Positions 55,851-64,000 of a DNA stretch of 64,000 nt are shown here, in pieces (within the stretch, counting starts at the first letter, position 1; each line of letters opens with the position of its first letter). The translations under genes were made by a program, and so were the position numbers. The notes under the pieces were generated by a model. That model made no database searches, was not told the origin of the DNA, and saw nothing but the letters and a program-made list of their open reading frames with translations. Source of the stretch: Gonapodya prolifera JEL478 (Eukaryota > Monoblepharomycota > Monoblepharidomycetes > Monoblepharidales > Gonapodyaceae). Location of the stretch: NCBI GenBank assembly GCA_001574975.1, contig KQ965811.1, forward strand, positions 129,964 through 193,963. The letters run 5' to 3'.

Positions 55851-57712
55851 TTAGTCCTCACGCTGCTTCTTCTCCCTCCTCTCTCCGTCATCCTCCGCCT
55901 TTCTCTTTCCTCCCCGACCACCACCACCTCCGCGTCCACCCCGTCCACCTCGGCCACCCCTGCCTCCACGGCCGCGACCACCTCGGCCACCTCGCCCTCC
56001 TCGGCCGCCCTTGGGGCCGAACTTTTCGTTGTGTCGGATGGTGGTAAGGCGTTCGGCGTATCCGGTGTAGAAGGCCTCAGTTTCGTCCGCTGTTTCGTGG
56101 GAAGGTATTTCGTCAGCACAGTTACCGAGCAGTGGGGCCGACGGGCAATAAAACGCGACGCTATGGTACTCACCGGTAGGCTCCCGCACGCCAATGTCCA
56201 TCTCGTGTAGCTTGGTCGCCACCTTTGAACCCCCAATCATGACCTCCTCCCCGTTCTTTGCCCGCTCCCACGCTGCAACAAGATCAACTCCTCGACCAGC
56301 GTCGTCGAACAACACAAAGGCGACCCGTGCGACGTGGTCGTACTCGACCCACTTGACCAGCCCGAATTGGGAAAAGAAGGGCTTGACGTCGTTGCGGTGG
56401 GCGACCGAGCTGAGTTACAGCAATACCAGAGGAAGGGAGGATGATGCGGGATACCAACACAGTAACGCCACTGAAGAGCGAGCTCACCTGAAGTTCTCGG
56501 CTCGAAGGAGCCCACCCTCAACTCGCGTCACCTCCACCTTCTCCATCTCCGCCGGAGCATCATCCTCGTCCATCTTGACTTCGGGCTCTTCCTCCTTCTT
56601 GGGCTTCTTGGGAACCCGCTTCTTGGGTTCTTCCTCGATGTGGTGCATCATCCCCCCTGGTAACAAAACTGTGTGACGGGGAGGGGGAAACGTGTACGGA
56701 AGAGGACTAACGTACCCGGCAGGTAGTGCAGTGTAAACAGACCCCTCGACTTCGGGTCCGGATGGTCCTCCTCGTCCTTCTTTAACTCCTCCTTTTCCTC
56801 CTTCTCGGACGTCGGCGGGAGTCCACGCTGGCGTCGATTGTCTTCGATCCAGTCTTTGCGCAGCTGAGTGGTGAGGGGGTGCTCTGCGCCTGAAGCTGTT
56901 TTGTATGTGGTGAGCGCAAGGGCTTCGGTGGCGATTGCCACGCTGGCGAACTCCACGAAGGCGGAGCCCTGGAGTTCAAGAGCAAAAATTGCGGGCCGTC
57001 ACCACTAATCAAGAAAAAAGCAGCAAGCTTTCGAGAGCAAGCTCACATTGAAGCTCCAGATCTTTGTGGCATGGTCTTTGCTGCGTTGAGGGTGCACGTT
57101 GGCAGGGTTGAGCGAGGCGAAGTGCTCCGCAATGGTGTCGACAGGCGAGGCCAAGTCGTGGGGGAATCCGGTCTAGTGTGCAGCGATCGCAAGTCACAGG
57201 AGATGTCAACTAAACGTTCGCAGAATGATTGATGTCGACATTTCAACATTCCCGCCTTTTTATCTGCTCGCCAAGTCGTCCACCGATCCTGTAGTCTACC
57301 CATATCACCGGCACCACTACTCACAACAAGGATCGTTCGAGAGTTGTATTTGGGGTTGAGTGCCACCTGCGTGATCCTCCTCACAGCGGAACCGTCCTCC
57401 TTCACCTCCAACATCTCCTTCGACTTGCGCAGAGCATCAGCGATGACTTTTGCGTCGTCCGAGATTTGGCGCAATCTGTTGAACTTCAACAGTGTTTCGA
57501 TGGGAACCCCTGGGGAAAGTGGAGCGCAAAAGTCAATGCCAGTCACGAGTGTGAAAGGAAACAGTGGTGGAGCCGCCAGACTCACATCCATCCTTGTCCT
57601 TCTGGATTTCTCCAACGAGGAACTTGTCTTTGACGATGTTGGAATCCCCAAAGTAGAATTCAGTCTGGGCGAGGATTTTGGCGGCAACATCCGAATGGCC
57701 GTCCGCTGTCAT
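55851..57712 (-). CDS. La RNA-binding protein with RGG tail
   Basis: Seven exons join in frame to encode 444 residues: 57712-57586, 57509-57325, 57172-57047, 56968-56716, 56656-56488, 56409-56174, 56089-55851. The La motif covers about residues 8-88 (ILAQTEFYFGDSNIVKDKFL, GWVPIETLLKFNRLRQISDD, VIADALRKSKEMLEV). RRM1 follows (TGFPHDLAS to GSAFVEFASVAIATEAL), then a charged linker with a KKRVPKKPKK basic stretch. A third domain like the La xRRM comes next (HRNDVKPFFSQFGLVKWVEY, RVAFVLFDDAGRG). The C-terminus is a long run of RGG repeats and KRKAEDD. La binds the 3' UUU-OH of Pol III transcripts, including tRNA precursors, in the nucleus. Human La lacks an RGG box of this kind. Confidence 0.92.
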
Positions 57713-58118
57713 CGCAGTGAGAGGTGAAAAGTGATGACTGGATGGGCGATGTGTAGGCAGTTTCGAGGGTCGCGGGGATCTTTTCGCTGCTGGGCGAATC
57801 GGGCGAGCTTTCGTTTTTCACCACCAAGCTCTGGCGCGGGCACGCCCGTGCCGTGCCACATATTTGGTACCTTTAACATCCCCAACGATGATGCATTGGT
57901 GGACCGACAATGCGAGCGAAGTTCAGTTCATTTAGTTCATTCAAGCTGACCCTCCAACTTACTTCACATTGACGAGCGCTTCGAGTCATGGGGAATTACA
58001 TTAGATAACTAGAAGTTGTCACAAAAAAAGGAGAAAAAATTTCATGTTCATAAATACGAATGTCTACATGGAGACCGGCTCCAATCATCAAGCGTTTTCA
58101 AAATGGCGACAGCCCCAA
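57713..58118. other. Intergenic, 5' flank of the La gene
   Basis: No coding signal seen. Confidence 0.5.
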
Positions 58119-58700
58119 TCATAACAGCTGATTGACGCTGATAGGGAAGATTTCTCCTGTTGCGAGCATACCGATAACAGAGCGCGCGGGTTCAATTGAC
58201 ATGCTTCCTTCCATGCAAGTGACATTGAGATCTGTCGTTTCGATGACTCCGCCCATGGCTTGCGCGGCACTCAACAGTTCGAATTTGAGAACATTGCCAG
58301 ACACGTCCAGACCACCAAGAAGACGAGAATGTGGCGCCCGAGCATCGCTCCAGACGGTTCGATACTCCTGCCGTCGCGATGGGCGAATATGAAGAATGAG
58401 GCGGCTTTGTTTGTTTAGAGTTTGCAAGTGGGTAGTGGCATGAGGGGATTTTTGACGCGAATCTCGGCAATCGCCCCGTCCACCCAGTCCTTCCACGTCG
58501 AATCCGGTGAATCCCTTCCCACCGCGCACTTGGAAAAGCGAGCGCCGGGCTCCTGGGAGTACGTCAAGTGTCCGGGGAATCCGACGGAGCTGACGCTGCT
58601 CGGGTGGAAAACACAGGACGGGTACGAAGTTGCACGGTACGACGTCTACGTTAACGGCCGGTGGAAATGGGAAAAGGCAGAACTGCGTGGGATGTAATCC
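58119..58700. other. Ambiguous coding stretch
   Basis: Both strands look protein-like in parts. On minus, a frame ending at 58119 reads LLGGLDVSGNVLKFELLSAA and IGMLATGEIFPISVNQLL, and another ends near 58430 with STWKDWVDGAIAEIRVKNPL. On plus, 58422-58697 ends with LLGWKTQDGYEVARYDVYVN and GRWKWEKAELRGM. I could not join either set with clear splice sites and recognise no family. One small gene or a decayed one is likely here. Confidence 0.3.
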
Positions 58701-59337
58701 CGGCCACACGTTTTACCACGTGTACGGACACTTGGGGGTGGCATTACTGCTCTCCGCAGCGCGGCTAGTTCGAACTCTCGATAGACCTATTGGTGTATTA
58801 TATTGTATTCCAAAATGAGAACGCTCTTGCATCTCCAGGAATCCGAGTATTTTACCTGAGGGAGGCAGTAACGATTGAGGTGAGAAGCGGGAGAAGCAAA
58901 CTCCACATTCCATGTAGCATCGTTATTGGTGAGATCAATTTAGGGTGGAATTAGTGACCGTAATGTCCACATTCGTAAGCAAGAACGAATCGTTCAAAAC
59001 CGAGTGTCGCGGAACCGATGAGAGCACTTTATGGACGCAAAAGAGAGGCTGCGGCCAGAGAATTGGCGCATGCGCATACCTCACTCACAGACCTTATGAT
59101 TGGCTTTACTCAAATCTCGTTCAACGTTTCGCGACGCGATGTGGGCCGACACTGCGCTGCCATTACTGCCGCAGCTCCATCCAAAATGCTCATATTCCAT
59201 TCCGACTTGGCAGTGGAAGATTTTTGCGGGCAAGGGACGAGCTGTTGTTATCGCCTGACCGCAGCTGTGGCACAGACTCCATCTCCCACTTCCACATTCT
59301 CTCTGGCCCTTGTTTCTCCCACACACGCCAGCCCACG
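58701..59337. other. Intergenic, no gene seen
   Basis: 5' flank of the E/A/P-rich gene; no coding signal recognised. Confidence 0.5.
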
Positions 59338-61501
59338 ATGCTGCGAATCGAATACACGTACTCGCTGCTGTTTGACGACAACACTGCACAGGCGGAGAAG
59401 GCGGCGGATGGCGCAGAGAAAGGTGCGTGCGTGCGTATCCCTGGCGCACTCTCCGTCGAGTCACACGCTGATGGGCGCACGTCACTCACTCCCACCCTTC
59501 ACTCTGCAGAAACAGTAGTCGCACCGCCGGCAGACGCCGATATCGCGCCAGATGCGGCCGAACCAGCACACGTGGGGGACACTGCAAGGGACATCGATCA
59601 AGAAAACAGCAGCGGAGAAGGTGGGCGGCGCTGCTTTTGTGGAAATTCAAATGGCTACCACTGAATTTCATCTCTCGATCACGTGATTCGCTCGTTGCTG
59701 TTACCTTGCACGTGTTCCAAACAAATAATCACTCATACATCAGCCACTGGAGCCACTCCCGCGGAGGAATCCCAGGCAGAACCCGCAGCGGAAGAGCCCG
59801 CCGAAGCAGCCGAAGTGGTCGCTGTTGCCGAAGAAGCCCTCCCTGACGCACCACCCGAAACTTCCTCGGAGGTTGTTGCTGCTCCGGAGCCCACTGACGC
59901 CACGACTGAAGCTGAACCAGTAGTCACCGAATCATCCGCGCCTGTTGAGGCTGCTTCTGCTACTGGTGAGTCTTGTAGACGTGAACGTGCAGTTGATCAG
60001 ACCGAGCGTCTGACGATGAACCAATGTCCTCGGTTCTCCTTGATCAAAACCGCCGAACCCGCCACAGAAGTCAAATCCGACGAACCAGCGACAGTCCCCG
60101 TTTCGGAAGAGGCTCTAGTCATCACCGAGGAAGCCGTTCTTGAACCACCTGCGACCAAGGACATCATCGAGACCGAAGTCACTCCAGCCGAGCCCGAGCC
60201 CACGACCGACGCCACCACAGACACTGCAGCAGTTGCTACTGATACCGTGCCAGTCGACGCCCCGGTCGAGGAAGAAACTGCTGTGCCGACGCAAGACGCA
60301 CCGGAGGCAGCGCAAGCTGAGGACACTCCTGCGGTCCAAGAGTCTGCCCCTGCTGAAGTAGAAGGAGGAGAGCCCGCCGTGTTGGCTAAGGAAGCGCCTG
60401 AAGCGGGAACGGACGCCACGCCTGTGCGTGAGGAGTCCGCACCGGTGGAAGTGCCAGCGCCTGTGGCGGCCTCGACTTCCGAAGACGTTGCCGAACCAGC
60501 AACAGAAGCGACTCCTGTGGCGGAGGAGTCCGCTGCGGCAACAGTTACCGATCCCGCTCAGACTTCGACTTCAGAGACGGTTGCGGACGACGCGCCCGAA
60601 GTGCCAACGGAGGAGATCACTCCCGCCGCTAAAACGTCGGAAGCACCAGCTGATGCGAGCCCCGTTGTTGAAGTTGAGGAACCGTCTCCCCCAGCGGCCG
60701 TTGGAAAGCCCACCGAAGCGTCAGAAACGCCCGCGCTGGCAGAGGAATCCACGACCGCGGCACCCGACCCAGTCGAAGAACTCACCGCGTCGTCGGAGGC
60801 AGTCCCCGTAGAGGAGCCCGCGGAGCCGAGCGTGGAGCCCATCACGGAGGAAGCGGATGCTACTCCGAAAGCGGAAGATGTCGAACCCGCGACTCCGTCA
60901 GTTGAGGAGCCAGGCACCGAGACAACCGTGGAGGAGCGGACGGCCGTGGAGGCTGCGGCTGCTACTGGTACTAACGTCGCGCCGGAGAGTATTGACGATG
61001 GTACGTGTTTTCCCTCCCACACTACTTCTTTGTCCCCCACGTCTCACCCCCCTCCCACCTCACTCCAGAAGCGACCGCATCCGACCCCGCGGCCGGCCCC
61101 GCTCCAGTCCCCGCCCCCGCCGCCGAGCCCGCCGCCGCCCCGGTGCCCAGCGAGGCTTCGGCCACCACACTCTCCCCTGCCGACGCCGCCGGGGACGCTG
61201 GTGTAGCTGCGACAGTGCATGCGATGGAAAAGCGGCGTAGCTTTGTGGATACGATCAAGGCCGCCCTGCCCCACTCGCCTGCAAAACATGAAAAGAGCAC
61301 GAGCGCGGGGGGTGCGAAAGGTGCGTTTTGCGGTGTGTGGTTCGTCTTGTGTGGGTTTGTGATTGTGATTGCTGATTTGTGATGTTTCCCGAATCTGCAG
61401 CCACGGAGGGGGAAAAGGCACCGTCTCCTGCCAAGCCCCGCTCGGTGAAGCAGACCGAGGAGAAGAAGGCCAAGAGGAAGAGCGGGTGCACAAGTCAGTG
61501 A
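59338..61501 (+). CDS. Acidic E/A/P/T-rich protein with C-terminal CaaX box
   Basis: Exons 59338-59422, 59510-59620, 59744-61000, 61069-61320 and 61401-61501 join in frame, all at phase 1, to give 601 residues. After MLRIEYTYSLLFDDN the protein is a long low-complexity acidic region with irregular repeats around EESAPVE and EEPxEP, which is likely disordered. The C-terminal 100 residues differ: EKRRSFVDTIKAALPHSPAK is a possible amphipathic helix, followed by a strongly basic end, EEKKAKRKSGCTSQ-stop. CTSQ fits a farnesylation CaaX box, and the preceding Lys/Arg run is the usual second membrane signal. Suggested layout: plasma-membrane anchored disordered spacer or bristle protein. A short stretch at 59966-60050 is read through, because the only possible intron would be 27 nt. 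No known family recognised. Confidence 0.75.
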
Positions 61502-61960
61502 ACTTCTGGGACCGGAACCTTACATACATTTGGTGGACCACCCCTAGGTGGAGGGTAATGGGAGAGATGGGCCGCAATGGCGGAAGCTACGTTGGATACT
61601 AGTACTTGATATTGCATAGGCGAAGCTTTTTATTCCGGTACAGGGAGGTGGCTTGGATATTTATCTAATGCAAAAGTAAATCGTTGACGTGTAATCTTGG
61701 AGCGGTACTGCATATCGAGTGAGAGCGAAAGAGGGCGCCAAGCGGTTTCGTCTGATTTTTGTGGGGGTTGTACAGTGTGCTTTCGTTCGAGTTCGTTCGT
61801 TATGGGGCCGTGATTGTGCAAACGTTCGTCAAATTTCATACGCCGCCATCTTCATTGACGTGCGACATCGCCGTCCCCATGCGATGACCTAGTGCAAATC
61901 CCAAGCCCGCATCAGCCAAAACACAGCCACTGACCCCACACTCTTTGTCCCAAAACCCAC
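61502..61960. other. Convergent intergenic region
   Basis: 3' flanks of two convergent genes; no coding signal. Confidence 0.5.
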
Positions 61961-63978
61961 TCACAAAGAAAAGTCGCTCATTGCCCCAACAACAATCTCC
62001 GCCCGTGCCTTTGCCCTCGCGTACACCTCCTCCTCCCTGTACGTCTTTGGCCGGCCTCGGCGCTTGCTCTCGACGTCGTAGCAGTCCAGCCCCCGGCCGT
62101 AGCATCGCCGGCATGGCCGATCGATGTCGCAGCAAAGGTGGGCCTGCCGGGGATGAGGTGGAAGTGGGTGGGTGGTCGGGTTGAGAAAAGGGAATCGAAT
62201 GTAGATACGTACTTTTTGGCAGTGGAAGCAGGCCTTGGAGACGTTATTGGCGGGGCGTTTGATACGTTTCTTTTCGGGAGCTGATGGGGCGCTTGGCAGT
62301 TCTTCCACCTTGTCGACTACGGCGTCGGCCCCGACATGTTCTAGGGCTTGAGGTGTGTTCTGCTCCGTGGAAGATGACCAGCTTCGTTTCACTGACGGAG
62401 CGTGTGGAGCCATGTTTGGGTGCGATTCCACTTTCAGGTTAACGTGAGCCACAGACGGAGGAGATGGCAATGAGCTCTCGGAGATGGAAGGCTGAACATG
62501 TTCATTCATTGGCGATGATTGAACGGCTCTTAGATGATCGAATACACCCCGGGGAAAGATATATCCAATGATCTGCGTGGTCGCCGGGACTGGTGTGGGT
62601 GGACTTGGATTTGTTTGGGCCGAACTCCTTGGCACCCGTTCACGCTGCAACGTTGGACTGGGCGCGCTGAGAAGAGTACCACCGTGCACACCAGTACTCC
62701 GATAGCTGACCATCGCGGCTTCCATATTGTCGATCTTAATGTAAGGCTTGCGAGCCCGGTACTTCGAAAACGTAACCTCGCCGACGGACGCTCCACCATA
62801 GGCAGCCATAGCCGTTTCTACCTTCAAGTCGGGTCTTCGGGACCGTGGTCTCCGTTGTCGCTGGGTAGGGACGGAATTCGAATTCCGGACTTGGATAGAG
62901 GACACCGGCTGAGGCATGGTTGTTGATGGAAACTGAGTCCATTGGTTGTGATGTAGTTCAGTCATGGAATCCGTTCTGGTCCCAAATACGTTCACGTTGG
63001 GCCAGCTCGCTGCATTTGAGTGCCAAACCTCGTTTTGACCTGGGAAAGAACCTCGAGTTGAGGATCGTCCGCTCTGAGAGTGCTCGGTGCGCCCAAAGCT
63101 GTGATCCGAGACATCTCCAATAAGATCCGTGTTCGAGTCGAGAGGGAAATAGCTCTCAATTGCGAGTTCGGGCCCGTAGGCATCTTCGCCCGAAAGAGGA
63201 AGCCCGCCATGATAGTCTCGTTCGAGTTTTAAAGTCGGGCTATCGACTCGAGCAGCGGCTGCTGCTATTACAGTGGGAATCGGCGTGTCGCCAAATGTAT
63301 GCGTTGACGGGAGAAACATGGAGAAGTTCAGGATGTTTTGCAGGCTCGTGTGATCATGCGGCGAGAGCGGGGGAGGTGGAGGGAGTTGTATACTTCCTCC
63401 TCCCGTACCGAAAGGGTCGAAAAATGATGAAGAAGAGGTTGGTCCCAAAGAACAGTTTGGGATCGACGTATCTGCGAGCTCCTGAGGCAGAAAGTGCCCG
63501 GATTCAAAATGCCCTGTCTGAGCGTCAAATGCGTTAAGGGGAGTGAACGTTCCAGAACCGTAACAAGAGTCATGGAACAGAGGTTTGGTGTCGGTCGACA
63601 ACAGCTCCTGCTGACCGTTCGGAGCGCCGTTACCGAACATCAGTAGTCCCTCTCCGGCACCAAGCCCATCTCCGATGTGGAGTCCATCATTCCATGGCGG
63701 AGGAAGGGTCACGAAAGGAGATGGTTGTAATGTGTGGTTCAAGCTCCCCGCAAGGCCCAACTCCCCAAAGCGCGACGCATCGCGTGACACGGGCTCAGGG
63801 TGTTGATACGCATCAGACGGACCGTAAAAGGAGGAGCCTGTCCCGTGCCCCGATTGATACGTGGTTGGGACGATCAGGGGAGTCGACCACGCAATGAGTC
63901 CAATGAGGAAGAGGGAAAGAGTAAGGCGTCTCGGTAGTAGATACCTCTAAAGGACATCTCCGTCGCTCCTGATGCCAT
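61961..63978 (-). CDS. Zn2Cys6 transcription factor with C-terminal DNA-binding domain
   Basis: Three exons (63978-63945, 63837-62213, 62143-61961) join in frame to encode 613 residues. The start MASGATEMSFRG is on a 34-bp first exon; the second exon reads in directly with SSFYGPSDAYQHPEPVS. The first 500 residues are Ser/Pro/His-rich and likely disordered (activation region). The DNA-binding domain is near the end: Cys548 and Cys551 in KACFHCQK, an intron, then AHLCCDIDRPCRRCYGRGLD with Cys558, 564, 567 and 574, giving CX2CX6CX5CX2CX6C. It is followed by a basic AT-hook-like segment SKRRGRPKTY and a short helix (YARAKARAEIVVGAM). Most fungal Zn2Cys6 proteins have the cluster at the N-terminus. 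Targets unknown. Confidence 0.85.
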
Positions 63979-64000
63979 GCTGTCCGGAGATTGTGTTGCT

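Noticed and set aside
55758-56210. Plus-strand Thr/Ser/Ala-rich frame opposite the La RGG tail
   Set aside because: Mirror of GGC/CGT repeats; the minus strand has the full La protein in frame.
59966-59992. A 27-nt intron in the E/A/P-rich gene
   Set aside because: Below the usable size; reading through keeps frame and gives ordinary sequence.
60428-61040. Ser/Val/Ala-rich antisense and Arg-rich alternative frames over the E/A/P-rich gene
   Set aside because: Typical mirror frames of GAA/GCC-rich repeats; the sense frame joins correctly to the CaaX exon.

Overview
The window looks like nuclear DNA of a chytrid-like early-diverging fungus. This is inferred from several features read together: short GT-AG introns of about 50-90 bp with GTGAGT-type donors, a C-terminal Zn2Cys6 transcription factor, a chitin deacetylase, a cerevisin-type vacuolar protease, a Crinkler-header protein, and a large local family of F-box-like/ankyrin proteins. 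Two eukaryotic tRNA genes (Gly-CCC and Phe-GAA) are present. The assembly is imperfect: it has a 517-base N gap, isolated n bases, and frame slips next to homopolymer runs in genes that should be conserved. Some apparent breaks in host genes may therefore be sequence errors.

Region by region. 0-2.3 kb has no confident gene. 2.3-4.1 kb (-) is a single-pass membrane protein with an extracellular Ser/Thr stalk and a cytoplasmic SH3 domain. 4.8-7.3 kb (+) holds the first members and relics of the F-box/ankyrin family. 7.9-12.1 kb (+) is a second small family (ankyrin, coiled coil, SH3) with one intact gene and two decayed copies. 12.1-15.4 kb has a dehydrogenase relic, a small secreted protein, a MITE and a Crinkler-like gene with the N gap inside. 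16.1-17.0 kb (-) is a frame-disrupted EthD-domain gene. 17.3-24.1 kb (-) is a tandem array of five F-box/ankyrin loci, only one of them intact and one split by a MITE. 24.2-26.1 kb (-) is a Delta(24)-sterol reductase-like FAD enzyme. 27.0-27.4 kb is a second kind of MITE with about 100-bp inverted repeats. 28.1-31.1 kb (+) holds three more F-box/ankyrin loci, one intact.

From 31 kb on the content is mostly single-copy housekeeping: a PTPDC1-like phosphatase, a USP36/Ubp10-like deubiquitinase, a broken Cys-rich secreted protein, tRNA-Gly, a decayed NAD(P)HX epimerase copy, a subtilisin-family protease, a nitronate monooxygenase split into 19 exons (several only 5-12 nt long), a GPI-anchored chitin deacetylase, an AT-rich island with a copia-like retroelement relic, tRNA-Phe, the La RNA-binding protein, an acidic E/A/P-rich protein ending in a CaaX box, and a Zn2Cys6 regulator.

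The most striking points are the birth-and-death F-box/ankyrin array, in which two loci end in the same polybasic CSCxxL prenylation-like tail; the micro-exons of the nitronate monooxygenase; a three-copy MITE family whose ends can be read from the sequence; and a Crinkler-type gene close to a secreted orphan. Functions are family-based inferences from sequence alone.
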